A stretch of 64,000 nucleotides of DNA from Streptomyces sp. NRRL F-6676 (GCF_000725625.1 NZ_JOHS01000001.1:511498-575497), one strand, 5' to 3'. Positions 1-8,885 are shown, numbered from the stretch's first letter. Notes: generated by a model not told the origin, from the letters alone. Translations and numbers: made by a program.

Positions 1-2
1 CC

Positions 3-593
3 ACCGGCGCGGAGCAGGGCGGGGGAGAGAGGCGCGAGGACGTCGGCATCGACGCGGTCGTCGCCTCGGCCCATGACGCGGGCCTGGTCGGCGTACTCGT
101 CGTCACCCCGCCCGCCGACGCGGACTCCGCGTACACCGTGAAGGAGAACACCCGCAGCTGGCCCGAACAGCAGGACGTGGTCGCCGTCGACCCGGCCACC
201 GGAAAGGTGACGCACAAGCTCGACTTCGACGACTTCCCGCTGCTCGCCAAGATGACCTCCTGGGGCATCAACGCGCACATGGGCCTGCTGTTCGGCCTCG
301 CCAACCAGATCGTCCTCGCGCTGCTCGCCCTCGGCGTGATCGGGATGACGCTGTGGGGCTACCGCATGTGGTGGCTGCGCCGGCCGATCCGCGCGCGGGG
401 CCTCACCGCCGGCCGCGCGCCGGTGCGCGGGGCCTGGCGCCGGGTGCCCGGCCGGGTCCTCGCGCCCCTGGTCGTGGCGGCCGCGGTCATCGGTTACTAC
501 GTGCCGTTCTTCGGTCTGCCGCTGCTCCTGTTCGTCCTGGTGGACGTGACGGTGGGCGCGGTGCGGCGGCGTCGGGCGGGGGTGGCGGCGTGA
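3..593 (+). CDS. PepSY-associated membrane protein, 5' end outside window
   Basis: This is the C-terminal 196 residues of a larger protein; the frame is open to the window edge, so the true start is upstream. The visible part ends an extracytoplasmic domain with a phrase typical of PepSY proteins (DPATGKV, DFDDFPLLAK), followed by SWGINAHMG and a membrane helix near visible residues 94-120. Two further hydrophobic segments lie near 153-185. PepSY-associated TM proteins are polytopic membrane proteins often linked to metal or redox stress. The stop codon overlaps the GTG start of the next gene by 4 bases, so the two are probably co-translated. Family assignment is fairly secure, substrate unknown. 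Confidence 0.8.
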   Translation, partial: TGAEQGGGERREDVGIDAVVASAHDAGLVGVLVVTPPADADSAYTVKENTRSWPEQQDVVAVDPATGKVTHKLDFDDFPLLAKMTSWGINAHMGLLFGLANQIVLALLALGVIGMTLWGYRMWWLRRPIRARGLTAGRAPVRGAWRRVPGRVLAPLVVAAAVIGYYVPFFGLPLLLFVLVDVTVGAVRRRRAGVAA

Positions 594-1288
594 TCGCGGC
601 GACCGGACTGCGCTGGATCCTGACCCTGCTGTTCGCCGTGTCCGCCGCCCATGGGGTGTGGCGGGCCGTACTGCCGGGCACGGCGGTCACCGCGCGGGTG
701 GACCACGCGCTGCACGTGGCGATGAGCGTGCTGATGGCGGCGATGGCCTGGCCGTGGGGCATGGACCTGTCGGCCGGGCCGCAGGTCGTGCTCTTCTCGG
801 CGGGCGCGCTGTGGTTCCTCGCCGCCGCCCCCTTCCGTCCCGGCGACCGCACCCGGCGCGGGGCGGTGCTCGCCGCGTGGCCGCATGTGCTGATGATGGC
901 GGCCATGGCCTGGATGGTGGCGGCGATGGCCTCCTCCGGCGCGATGGCGGGCGGCTCCGGCGGGGGCAGCATGGAGGGCATGGACATGGGCGACGGCTCG
1001 GGGCTCGCCGCCATGACCCTGACCGGTACGGGGCCGAGACTTGCGGCGGGCGTCCTCGCCGCCGCGTTCACGGGGCTCGGCCTGGTCTGGCTGGCCCGCG
1101 CGCTCGACCGGGCCCGCGCCCTGGAACCGGCGGTCCGGCCGGGCGGGACAGGCACGACGGGCGCGGCTGCTGTTGCGGTCACGGCGGCCGGGGCGCCGGG
1201 CGAGGGCGCTGCCGTCGCCCTGGGACTCGGCTGCCATGCGGCGATGGCGCTGGGGATGGCGGTGATGTTCGTGCTGCTCGTCGGGTAG
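590..1288 (+). CDS. DUF5134-type membrane protein with Met-rich loop
   Basis: This is a 232-residue, mostly hydrophobic protein with about five or six membrane segments. The GTG start is chosen because GTGA overlaps the stop of the PepSY gene. The order of segments and the short N-terminus (LRWILTLLFAVSAAHG) match actinobacterial DUF5134 proteins. A loop near residues 120-145 is rich in Met and Gly (MAGGSGG, MEGMDMGDG), the kind of sequence that binds copper(I) in copper-handling proteins. With the PepSY neighbour this suggests a role in metal homeostasis at the membrane; that role is an inference. Confidence 0.75.
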   Translation: MIAATGLRWILTLLFAVSAAHGVWRAVLPGTAVTARVDHALHVAMSVLMAAMAWPWGMDLSAGPQVVLFSAGALWFLAAAPFRPGDRTRRGAVLAAWPHVLMMAAMAWMVAAMASSGAMAGGSGGGSMEGMDMGDGSGLAAMTLTGTGPRLAAGVLAAAFTGLGLVWLARALDRARALEPAVRPGGTGTTGAAAVAVTAAGAPGEGAAVALGLGCHAAMALGMAVMFVLLVG

Positions 1289-1343
1289 CGCGGACGCGCC
1301 GGGCCGGTGGCCGCCGCACCGGATCCGGTGCGGCGGCGGCACG

Positions 1344-2006
1344 CTATGCGTCCGCGTCGCCGGTGATCCCCCGGAGCAGCCCGCCCAGGACCCGGCGCAG
1401 CCGGGGCTCCACCTCCACCACGGCGTGCGCGAGCCGGGGGTCCTCGCGGTAGAGCGCCTGGATGTGCGGGCCCGGCGTCGCCATCTGCCACAGGGCGCCG
1501 GCCAGGCTGGTGGCCGTCGCGATGACGTCGACGGCCCGCTCCTCGTCGAGGCCGAGCAGCCGGCCGAGTTCCGCGCCGATCCGTGCGACCTCGTCGAGGG
1601 TGACGAGCTTGAAGGCGCGCACCGACTCCACCGACACGTTCCGTTCCAGGTTGAGGGGCGCCTGGGCGAGCAGATCGCAGAACAGGGGTCGGGCCGCCAG
1701 CGTGGCCGCGAGCACCTCGCCGACGCCCTCCGGCGTGCCGTGCGGCAGCTCGCGCAGCCGGTCGCACAGCTCCGCGGACCACTCCCGCCATCCCTCGGCG
1801 GTGATCCTGAGGAAGATCTGCTCCCGCGTCTCGAAGTAGCGAAGCAGGGCGGACTTGTGCATGCCCACGGCGGCGGCGATGTCGGTGAGGGTGATCTCCC
1901 GGATGCCTCGCTCGGCGCCGAGCGCGCGGGCCGCTTCGAGGATCGCCGCTTCGCGCTGCTGCTTGGCCTGTGCGCTGCGGGCGCGCTGGAATCCGGACGC
2001 GGTCAT
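1344..2006 (-). CDS. TetR-family transcriptional regulator
   Basis: This is a 220-residue repressor. Residues about 10-60 form a TetR helix-turn-helix (ILEAARALGAERGIREIT, IAAAVGMHKSALLRYFETR), followed by an all-helical ligand domain. The ATG at 2006 is preferred over longer in-frame extensions because it starts just before the HTH and a -10-like TACGAT (2018-2013) ends exactly 6 bases before it, pointing to a leaderless mRNA. It is divergent from the SDR gene at 2066, and a near-perfect inverted repeat lies between them. The likely role is repression of itself and the SDR gene. Confidence 0.9.
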   Translation of the reverse strand: MTASGFQRARSAQAKQQREAAILEAARALGAERGIREITLTDIAAAVGMHKSALLRYFETREQIFLRITAEGWREWSAELCDRLRELPHGTPEGVGEVLAATLAARPLFCDLLAQAPLNLERNVSVESVRAFKLVTLDEVARIGAELGRLLGLDEERAVDVIATATSLAGALWQMATPGPHIQALYREDPRLAHAVVEVEPRLRRVLGGLLRGITGDADA

Positions 2007-2022
2007 GGCCCCATCGTAGAGC

Positions 2023-2053
2023 AACGCTGTTGCGCTATTAACGCAACGGTGTT
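2023..2053. promoter_or_regulatory. Inverted-repeat operator between TetR and SDR genes
   Basis: Two 12-base arms (AACGCTGTTGCG at 2023-2034 and CGCAACGGTGTT at 2042-2053) match at 10 of 12 positions around a 7-base AT-rich spacer. TATTAA inside the repeat (2036-2041) could serve as a -10 for the rightward gene. The size and place are typical of a TetR-dimer site that would control both divergent genes. Confidence 0.75.
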
Positions 2054-2065
2054 TCACTAAATGGC

Positions 2066-3031
2066 ATGGAACCTCAGCAACGACAAGAGCGACAAGAGCG
2101 GCAGAATCGTCAGGAAGGACAGGACCGTCAGGAAGGACAGGAAGGGCAGGCTCACGCCCCACGGGTCTGGTTCGTCACCGGCTCCTCCCGCGGCCTCGGC
2201 CGCGCCCTGGTCACCGCCGCGCTCGACGCGGGCGACCTCGTCGCCGCCACCGCCCGCCGGCCGGAGCAACTGGACGACCTCGTACGGAAGTACGGCGAGG
2301 ACCGGGTCCTCGCGCTCCCGCTCGACGTCACCGACGGCGCCGCCGCACGGACGGCCGTCGACGCGGCGCTCGGCCACTACGGACGCATCGACGTGCTCGT
2401 CAACAACGCCGGGTACGCCAACGTCTCGCCCGTCGAGACCACGGACGACGACGACTTCCGCACCCAGTTCGAGACCAACTTCTGGGGCGTCTACCACGTC
2501 ACCAGGGCCGCGCTGCCGGCCCTGCGCGCCCAGGGCGCCGGGACGGTCGTGCAGATCTCCTCGGTCGGCGGCCGCGTGGGCGGCTCGCCCGGGATCGCGT
2601 CCTACCAGGCCGCCAAGTTCGCGGTAGACGGATTCTCCCGCGTGCTCGCCGCGGAGACGGCGCCCTTCGGGGTGCGCGTCATGGTCGTCGAACCGAGCGG
2701 CTTCGCCACGGACTGGGCCGGCTCCTCGATGACCGTGCGGGACATCCCCGCCCCGTACGAGGAGACCGTCGGCCTGATGAACCGGCGCGTACGGCAGAAC
2801 GACGCCGGAGCCGCCGGCGACCCGCAGCGCGCCGCACGGATCATCGTCGAGGCGGCCGGTCGCGACAATCCCCCCTCGCACCTGCTGCTCGGCGTCAACG
2901 CCGTGGAGATGGCGCGGGGCTACTCCCGCCGCCAACTCGCCGAGGCGGCCGCCTGGGAGAAGGTAAGCCGCTCGGCCGACTTCGCGGAGCCGTACCCGGC
3001 CCCGTTCCCGCCGGACGAGGCGCCCGCATAA
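2066..3031 (+). CDS. Short-chain dehydrogenase/reductase with Gln/Glu/Arg-rich N-tail
   Basis: This is a 321-residue classical SDR. The NAD(P)-binding motif TGSSRGLG is at 38-45, NNAG at 113-116, the catalytic Ser at about 165 and YQAAK with Tyr180 and Lys184. The fold normally starts within about 10 residues of the N-terminus; here some 30 residues of nearly pure Q, E, R, N and G precede it, encoded by imperfect short repeats (CAGGAAGGACAGGA-like). No downstream in-frame start removes the tail. There is no Shine-Dalgarno sequence before ATG 2066. The gene is divergent from the TetR gene and probably its target. The substrate is unknown; the family oxidises or reduces alcohols and ketones in the cytoplasm. 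Confidence 0.88.
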   Translation: MEPQQRQERQERQNRQEGQDRQEGQEGQAHAPRVWFVTGSSRGLGRALVTAALDAGDLVAATARRPEQLDDLVRKYGEDRVLALPLDVTDGAAARTAVDAALGHYGRIDVLVNNAGYANVSPVETTDDDDFRTQFETNFWGVYHVTRAALPALRAQGAGTVVQISSVGGRVGGSPGIASYQAAKFAVDGFSRVLAAETAPFGVRVMVVEPSGFATDWAGSSMTVRDIPAPYEETVGLMNRRVRQNDAGAAGDPQRAARIIVEAAGRDNPPSHLLLGVNAVEMARGYSRRQLAEAAAWEKVSRSADFAEPYPAPFPPDEAPA

Positions 3032-3107
3032 GGGGACGCCGTCGACCAACTCGGCGGCGGGCAGCGGAAATGCGCGGCGGGCCGGGAGCTCACGGCATGA
3101 TTCCTCC

Positions 3108-4487
3108 GTGGCTTCCACGCATGACGCCCCGGACCGGCCCCCGGCCCGCCGGGGGCGACTCGCCCACCCCGGCTTCCGGTCGCTCTGGATCGGCGAGACC
3201 GTCAGCGGACTGGGCAGCAGCATCACCGTGGTGTCCGTGCCGCTGATCGCGGTCGTGACGCTGCACGCCGACTCCACCGCCGTCGGTCTGCTCGCCGCGG
3301 CGGTGTGGGTGCCCTGGCTGCTGGTGGGGCTGCCCGTGGGCGCGTGGGTGGATCGCGTGCGGAAACGGCCACTGATGATCGCCTGCGATCTGGTGTCCGC
3401 CGCGGCGCTGACGAGCGTCCCCCTGGCGGCATGGTCCGGCGCGCTCACCCTCGCGCACATGGTCCTCGTCGCGCTGGTCTGCGGTACCGCGGCGGTGTGT
3501 TTCCACACCGCCTACCACTCGTACATACGGATCGTGCTCGACGGCCGGGGACTGCTGGCGGGCAACGCCAGGCTCCAGGGCGGCGAGGCCGCCGCGCAGC
3601 TCGCCGGGCCGGGGGTGGCGGGGATGGTCACCCAGGCGTTCGGCGCGGTCGCCGCGCTCGTTGCCGACGCGACGACCTTTCTGGTCTCCGCGTTCTGCCT
3701 CACACGTATCCGGGTCGCCGAACCGGACCGAGCCCCCGGCGTGGACCGGCCACCGCTCCGACGGCAGATCGCCGAAGGGCTCGGCTTCGTGGGCCGGGAC
3801 CGGTACCTGCGGCCGATGGTCGCCTGGGGCGCCGTCGTCAACATGGCGCTGATGGGGTACCAGGCGGTCCAGGTCGTGTTCCTGGTCCGCACCGTCGGGC
3901 TGGACCCGGCCATGGTCGGGCTGCTGCTGACCAGCGGCAGCGCCGGCGGCGTCGTCGGCGCGTCGGTGGCCACCAGGGTGAGCCGGCGCATCGGCACCGG
4001 ACGCGGACTGCTCCTTCTGCAACTCGCCACCGCGCCGTTCGCACTGCTCCTGCCGATGACCACCGCCGGGCCGGGGCTGCTGCTGTTCGCGGCGGGATCC
4101 TTCCTCGTCGGGACCGGCGTCTCCGTGGCCAACGTCGTGGTCGGCAGCTTTCGGCAGAGCTACTGCCCGCCGCATCTGCTCGGCCGGGTCGTGGCCACGG
4201 CCGCGGTGATCAACCACAGCACCATCCCGCTCGGCTCCGTGCTCGGCGGGCTGCTCGGCGACGCCGTGGGGTACCGGCCGGCCATGTGGATCACGACGGG
4301 TGTCGTCGCACCCAGCTGGCTCGTCCTGGCCTGGAGCCCGATGCGCCGTGTACGCGACCTCCCACACGCCGGCGACCTCCCGCACACCGACGGTCTCCCG
4401 TCCGCCGACGATCTTCCGTCCGCCGACGGTCTTCCGTCCGCCGACGCGCTGCCATGCCACGAGGAGTCCAACAAGCCCTCCCTGTAA
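3108..4487 (+). CDS. MFS transporter with C-terminal hexapeptide repeats
   Basis: This is a 459-residue, 12-helix major facilitator protein of the macrolide-exporter/enterobactin-exporter type. It opens with FRSLWIGETVSGLGSS and carries the loop motif GAWVDRVRKRPLM after helix 2. It probably exports a small hydrophobic compound by proton antiport. The GTG start has no Shine-Dalgarno sequence, but CATGAT lies 6 bases upstream, which could be a leaderless promoter. The last about 43 residues are a hydrophilic tail of six 6-residue repeats (see separate entry). No dedicated regulator is adjacent. Confidence 0.85.
   Translation: MASTHDAPDRPPARRGRLAHPGFRSLWIGETVSGLGSSITVVSVPLIAVVTLHADSTAVGLLAAAVWVPWLLVGLPVGAWVDRVRKRPLMIACDLVSAAALTSVPLAAWSGALTLAHMVLVALVCGTAAVCFHTAYHSYIRIVLDGRGLLAGNARLQGGEAAAQLAGPGVAGMVTQAFGAVAALVADATTFLVSAFCLTRIRVAEPDRAPGVDRPPLRRQIAEGLGFVGRDRYLRPMVAWGAVVNMALMGYQAVQVVFLVRTVGLDPAMVGLLLTSGSAGGVVGASVATRVSRRIGTGRGLLLLQLATAPFALLLPMTTAGPGLLLFAAGSFLVGTGVSVANVVVGSFRQSYCPPHLLGRVVATAAVINHSTIPLGSVLGGLLGDAVGYRPAMWITTGVVAPSWLVLAWSPMRRVRDLPHAGDLPHTDGLPSADDLPSADGLPSADALPCHEESNKPSL
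4356..4463 (+). repeat. Six 18-bp in-frame repeats at MFS C-terminus
   Basis: Six consecutive 18-base units encode DLPHAG, DLPHTD, GLPSAD, DLPSAD, GLPSAD and ALPCHE (residues 417-452 of the MFS protein). Units 3 to 5 are almost identical at the DNA level, which suggests recent slippage or unequal crossing-over. The tail would face the cytoplasm if the 12-helix topology holds. Confidence 0.9.
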
Positions 4488-4719
4488 CCTCGTTCACATC
4501 GGACGCCGAGGTTCGCAAGGCCCGGCCGCCGCCCCGGGAACAGCCGGTCCCGTCGGTGCTGTTGCACCCGCGGGGGGCCGGCGCCGTACGGGCGGGAACC
4601 ACGCGGACCACGTGGTTGTCCGTTCCCACAGGGTCCGATCCCCGCAGGAACCCGCGGCACGCCCGCCGCACACTCGGACCAGTACGTACTTTTTCCGCGA
4701 TCGCAGGAGGACTGTTTCC

Positions 4720-5553
4720 ATGACTGACCGGCCCTTGACGCTCATGGCAGTACACGCCCACCCCGACGACGAGGCCACCGGCACCGGAGGCATCCTCGCG
4801 CGGTACGCGGCGGAAGGCATCCGCACGGTCCTCGTGACGTGTACCGACGGCGGTTGCGGTGACGGACCGGGAGGCGTCAAGCCGGGCGATCCCGGCCACG
4901 ACCCGGCGGCGGTCGCCCTGATGCGCCGCAAGGAACTCGAGGCGAGCTGCGAGGTCCTGAAGATCAGCGATCTGGAAATGCTGGACTATGCCGACTCCGG
5001 GATGATGGGCTGGGCGACCAACGACGCCCCCGGATCCTTCTGGCAGACCCCGGTGCAGGAGGGCGCGGCCCGGCTCGCGGAACTCATGCGGCAGTACCGT
5101 CCCGATGTGGTCGTCACCTATGACGAGAACGGCTTCTACGGCCACCCCGACCACATCCAGGCCCACCGCATCACGATGGCGGCACTGGAGATAGCCGGGC
5201 CGGTGCCGAAGGTGTACTGGACCACGATGCCCCGCTCGGGGATGCGGCGGTTCGGCGAGATCATGCGCGAGTTCGGTGAGGACATGCCCGAGCCGGACCC
5301 CGCCGAGGCCGCCGCGATGGCCGAGATCGGCCTCCCCGACGACGAGATCACCACGTGGGTCGACGCGACCGGGTTCAGCGACCAGAAGTACGACGCCCTG
5401 GCCGCGCACGCCAGCCAGGGCGAGAACATCTTCTTCCTCAGGATGGGCAAGGAGAGGTTCGGCGAACTGATGGGCGTCGAGACGTTCCTGCGCGTCCGGG
5501 ACACCACCGGCGCGACCGTACCGGAGAACGACCTCTTCGCCGGCCTGCGCTGA
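4720..5553 (+). CDS. PIG-L family deacetylase, mycothiol amidase-like
   Basis: This is a 277-residue zinc hydrolase of the LmbE/PIG-L family. The first metal motif AHPDDE is at residues 13-18 and the second, GHPDHIQAH, at 141-149. The long insert (CTDGGCGDGPG) and overall length resemble mycothiol S-conjugate amidase (Mca) and MshB, enzymes of actinobacterial mycothiol metabolism that act on N-acyl glucosamine amides. ATG 4720 is chosen because AGGAGG sits at 4705-4710, 9 bases upstream. No mycothiol genes are adjacent, so it may instead deacetylate another N-acyl sugar. Confidence 0.85.
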   Translation: MTDRPLTLMAVHAHPDDEATGTGGILARYAAEGIRTVLVTCTDGGCGDGPGGVKPGDPGHDPAAVALMRRKELEASCEVLKISDLEMLDYADSGMMGWATNDAPGSFWQTPVQEGAARLAELMRQYRPDVVVTYDENGFYGHPDHIQAHRITMAALEIAGPVPKVYWTTMPRSGMRRFGEIMREFGEDMPEPDPAEAAAMAEIGLPDDEITTWVDATGFSDQKYDALAAHASQGENIFFLRMGKERFGELMGVETFLRVRDTTGATVPENDLFAGLR

Positions 5554-5561
5554 CCCGCCCA

Positions 5562-5585
5562 CCCGCCTGGCCGCCACCGGGCGGG
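5562..5585. terminator. Possible bidirectional hairpin between convergent genes
   Basis: CCCGCC (5562-5567) can pair with GGCGGG (5580-5585) around a 12-base loop, in the 69 bases between the converging deacetylase and FUSC genes. The stem is short and alternative pairings exist, so this is a weak call. Confidence 0.35.
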
Positions 5586-5622
5586 CAGACGGGGCCACGC
5601 CCCGGCCACGCGCGCGCCCTGT

Positions 5623-8412
5623 CTACAGGCGGACGTCCAGCCGCCGGCCGTCCCGTGTGGTCCGCACCATGACGGACTCGGCGCGCGGGGCGTGGCCGGT
5701 GGCCGAGACGACCAGCGTGTACGAGCCCGGCCGCAGGCGGAGCCCGTAGTCGCCGTCCTCGGTGTATGTCCGGGCGACCCGCCGGCCACGTGCGTCGATG
5801 ACGGTGATGCGGGCGGAGCAGCCGCCGGGGTGGGCGGCGCAGCGTACCGAACCGGCGAGATGCGACATGGCCGTGTCGGCCGGGTCGAGGGCCCCGGCAG
5901 TCCCGGTGACCCTGGCAGCCCCGGTGATCCCGGCAGTCCCGGTGTGCCCGGCGGTTCCGGTGCGGCGTACGCCGCTGTCCGCTCCGCCCGCCGGCTGTGT
6001 CCGTCCGGCGCCGGGCTCCACGGTGAGGCCGCACTGCTCCGCGAACGCGGCCAGCGTCGTGTCGAGCGCCTCCAGCTCGTGCAGGGCGGTCCGCAGCCGT
6101 CGGGCGCGGGGGCCGGGCACGGCGGACCACGCTCCGTCCCGCAGCTCACGGACGTACGGGGTGACGGGGCGCCAGACACCCTGGGCCGTGCCGTTGGCGA
6201 GGTGGTGGTCGAGCGCGCGCAGCGAATCGGTGAAGGTGCGCGTGATGAGCCGGAGGCGCTCGGACAGGCTCGCCGAGAGGTCGATGTCGATGTCGGCGGC
6301 GGACGCCAGCGCCCGGGCGTGTCCCGCGGCCGTGGTCAGCAGCGCCATCCGGTGGTGCGGCTCGCGCCCGCGGACCCCGAGCGGCATGCGCACCACCGGC
6401 CGGGACGCCTCCGTCACCTCGAACAGCGCGGCGTCGACGGCCCGTGCCGCACCCCGCAGCCGTACCGGACTGTCCGGTTCCGCCCAGCGGGTCGCCACCT
6501 GGGTGAGGAGCGTCTGCACCGCCTGGACGTACCCGTGCTCGGCCTCGCGGACGACGGTCCGGGTGGACAGGGGGAAGATCAGCGCGGCGCACGCCGACGC
6601 CACCAGGATGCCGATGCCGTTGTCGACGAGCCGTTCGCCGAGCAGGTGGTCCATCGCACTGTCCGGCGTGGTCAGCCCGTACAGCTGCACCAGGGCGACG
6701 ACCAGTCCGGTGGTCCACAGCGCGTAGGCGCGCTGCATGCCCCAGGAGCCGAAGGAGAGCCCGAGGACGATGACGGCCAGCGTCCAGTAGATGTGCTGGT
6801 GGCCGGTCCAGTGCAGCAGGAGCACCCCGAGCACGGCGCCGGCGGCGGTGCCGGCCATGCGGTGGCCGAACTTGCGCAGCCGTTCGTGGGTGGTGCTGGT
6901 GCCGAACAGCGTGATCATCACGCCGACCAGGCCCCAGTAGAAGCGCTGCGGATCGATGGCGTCGGCGATGGGGCAGACGACGGCGGCGGCCACCGCCGCG
7001 TGCAGCGGGGCGCGCACGAAGGGCACCACGCGCTGCCATCCGCTCTCCGTACGGGCGGTGAGCGCACGCCGCATCGGCGCGGCCGAACCGGGGATCCGGT
7101 TGTTCTCCAGCGCCACGGCGGGCTCGAAGGGCACCGCGGCGGGGGCGTGCGGGGTCCGCCGGCCCAGCGCCAGCCAGCCGGTGAGGGAGTCGGCGAGGGA
7201 GTCCATGAGTTCGGCCACCCGGCGGGCGAGGGCGGCGCACTCGGCGTCCCGGGGATCGGCCGCCGGGTCCCGCAGGATGACGTCGGCCTGCTCGCGGATC
7301 GTCTCCACGGCGGGCCGCAGACCGCTCGCCCGGTCCGGCGGGGTGTCCCGGGCCAGCAGCAGCCCCACCGCCAGCGCCCGGCGCAGCCCTTCGGGCGGCG
7401 ACTGCGCGGCGAGCACCTGGACCGCCTGGCTGATCCCGCGCAGGGCCAGCTCCGCGTCGAACAATCGCCGGTGCAGCAGCTCGGCCACGACGGGGTCGGC
7501 CGCGGCCTCGGGCTGCGCGAGGCGCGCGTCGATCGTGAGGGTGACGACGTTCAGCCGGCGCAGCGAGCGGTTGGTCCGGCGCTCGACCCGCCGGGGGTCG
7601 GCGTCCGGGTCGAGGGCGTCGACGGTGGCGTCGGCCAGACGGCGGGCCTCCACGACGAAGGCCCGCTGCGTGCGGAGCAGGTCCTCCCGGGGCATCGGAT
7701 AGCACAGCAGCAGCCGGGTGGCCAGCACCGCCGCGGCGGACACCAGGGCCACCGTGAACGCCTTGCCCATCATGGCCGTGGGGATCGGCACGATGGTGCC
7801 CACCAGCAGGCCGTTGAACAGCATCATGCCGGTGAGCAGCGCCAGGGGGCCGAACCGGGCGAGCAGGAAGGTCAGGGCGAGCGCGGCGACGTTGAGGCAG
7901 ATCTCCAGCGTGCGGTCGCCGTGCAGGAGCGCGGCCAGCCAGAGCACCGCCGTGTAGGGGAACGGCATCCACAGGATGAATCCGGTGAGCTGCTTCCAGG
8001 TGTTGCCGGACACCGCGAAGGCGCTCATCAGGCCCATCATCCCGGCGACCATCATGGCGATCATGGCGGGCAGACCGAGGGCCCGGCCCATGCCGTAGCC
8101 GACGGCGAGGGCGGTGACCATGGCGACCAGCGTCCGCCAGCCCGCCTGCAACTGCCCGAGCCCGGGATCGGCGACCAGCACCCGGTCCCACCACCGGTAG
8201 GGACCGGCCACCCGCCGGGGCGCCACGTCGGACACGGCACCGGAGGGCCCGCCTTCCGCGGCACTGGACGGCCGGTTCACCGTGGTGTCGGCGGCCGGGC
8301 CTCCCGCGGTGGCGGCGGGCCGGTCCTGTGTGGCGTCGGCGGACCGGCTTCCCGCGGCTCGGTCCCCCGTGGTGTGGTCGGCGTCCTGCCGGGCGGTTCC
8401 TGGGCTGGTCAA
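5623..8412 (-). CDS. FUSC-family efflux protein with C-terminal beta-sandwich domain
   Basis: This is a 929-residue inner-membrane protein. After a Pro/Ala/Asp-rich N-tail of about 75 residues there are two blocks of about six helices (roughly 95-240 and 455-620), each followed by a helical cytoplasmic region, the layout of fusaric-acid/aromatic-acid exporters. The last about 85 residues (CSARITVIDARG, RPGSYTLVVSATGH) look like a carboxypeptidase-regulatory-like beta domain, unusual for this family. The TTG start at 8412 overlaps the stop of the MarR gene (TTGA), so translation is probably coupled. It is the likely target of that MarR protein, which would respond to the exported aromatic compound. 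Confidence 0.85.
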   Translation of the reverse strand: MTSPGTARQDADHTTGDRAAGSRSADATQDRPAATAGGPAADTTVNRPSSAAEGGPSGAVSDVAPRRVAGPYRWWDRVLVADPGLGQLQAGWRTLVAMVTALAVGYGMGRALGLPAMIAMMVAGMMGLMSAFAVSGNTWKQLTGFILWMPFPYTAVLWLAALLHGDRTLEICLNVAALALTFLLARFGPLALLTGMMLFNGLLVGTIVPIPTAMMGKAFTVALVSAAAVLATRLLLCYPMPREDLLRTQRAFVVEARRLADATVDALDPDADPRRVERRTNRSLRRLNVVTLTIDARLAQPEAAADPVVAELLHRRLFDAELALRGISQAVQVLAAQSPPEGLRRALAVGLLLARDTPPDRASGLRPAVETIREQADVILRDPAADPRDAECAALARRVAELMDSLADSLTGWLALGRRTPHAPAAVPFEPAVALENNRIPGSAAPMRRALTARTESGWQRVVPFVRAPLHAAVAAAVVCPIADAIDPQRFYWGLVGVMITLFGTSTTHERLRKFGHRMAGTAAGAVLGVLLLHWTGHQHIYWTLAVIVLGLSFGSWGMQRAYALWTTGLVVALVQLYGLTTPDSAMDHLLGERLVDNGIGILVASACAALIFPLSTRTVVREAEHGYVQAVQTLLTQVATRWAEPDSPVRLRGAARAVDAALFEVTEASRPVVRMPLGVRGREPHHRMALLTTAAGHARALASAADIDIDLSASLSERLRLITRTFTDSLRALDHHLANGTAQGVWRPVTPYVRELRDGAWSAVPGPRARRLRTALHELEALDTTLAAFAEQCGLTVEPGAGRTQPAGGADSGVRRTGTAGHTGTAGITGAARVTGTAGALDPADTAMSHLAGSVRCAAHPGGCSARITVIDARGRRVARTYTEDGDYGLRLRPGSYTLVVSATGHAPRAESVMVRTTRDGRRLDVRL
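5887..5958 (-). repeat. Four 18-bp in-frame repeats in FUSC linker
   Basis: Four 6-residue units, GTAGHT, GTAGIT, GAARVT and GTAGAL (residues 819-842), link the helical part to the C-terminal beta domain of the FUSC protein. The DNA units share a CCCGGCAGTCCCGGTG-like core on the plus strand. The repeat probably acts as a flexible linker. Confidence 0.85.
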
Positions 8413-8885
8413 GTGGTCTCCGGTTCCATGGCTTCGGCGAGGGTGGCGACGGCCCGCCGGGCGTCGTACACCGTGCGCTCGCAGGCGTCGACGGTGGGGG
8501 AGTGCAGCGCGGTCAGCAGGGCGGCGGCCATCCGCTGCCGCCCCTGTTCGAGCAGTCGGCGGCCGGTGGGGGTGAGTTCGGTCTCCACCGCGCGCCGGTC
8601 CGCCGTGCAGCGCCGGCGGACGACGAGGCCACGGTCCTCCAGCTTCTGCAACAGGACGGTGACCTGCGGCTGGACCATTCCGGTGCGCGCGGCGACCTCG
8701 GTCACCCGCAACGGCCCGGCCTCCAGCGCGTCGAGCAGGGATGCCTCGCTGCGCGTCAGCCCGTAGTCACCGGCGCGGAACAGCGCCCGGGAGAGCCGGG
8801 AGAGGTCGCGCAGCATGCCGTGTGCCGCGCCTTCGATGCGGCGGGCGTCCGCGAGGGCGCCGTCACCGCCCGAAAATACATGCAT
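8409..8885 (-). CDS. MarR-family regulator of FUSC exporter
   Basis: This is a 158-residue winged-helix regulator. The reading head is VTEVAARTGMVQPQVTVLLQ, with the wing RRRCTADRRAVETELT, at about residues 50-100. ATG 8885 is chosen because a perfect -10 TATAAT (8897-8892) ends 6 bases before it, giving a leaderless transcript; the longer in-frame extension would read through that promoter. It precedes and overlaps the FUSC gene, so it very likely controls its own operon in response to a phenolic or aromatic ligand, as is usual for MarR/FUSC pairs. Confidence 0.88.
   Translation of the reverse strand: MHVFSGGDGALADARRIEGAAHGMLRDLSRLSRALFRAGDYGLTRSEASLLDALEAGPLRVTEVAARTGMVQPQVTVLLQKLEDRGLVVRRRCTADRRAVETELTPTGRRLLEQGRQRMAAALLTALHSPTVDACERTVYDARRAVATLAEAMEPETT

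Noticed and set aside
5692..8766. Very long open frame opposite the FUSC and MarR genes
   Set aside because: The translation is Arg/Gly/His-rich without any fold or motif and mirrors the codon structure of the minus-strand genes; it is an antisense shadow caused by high GC at third positions.
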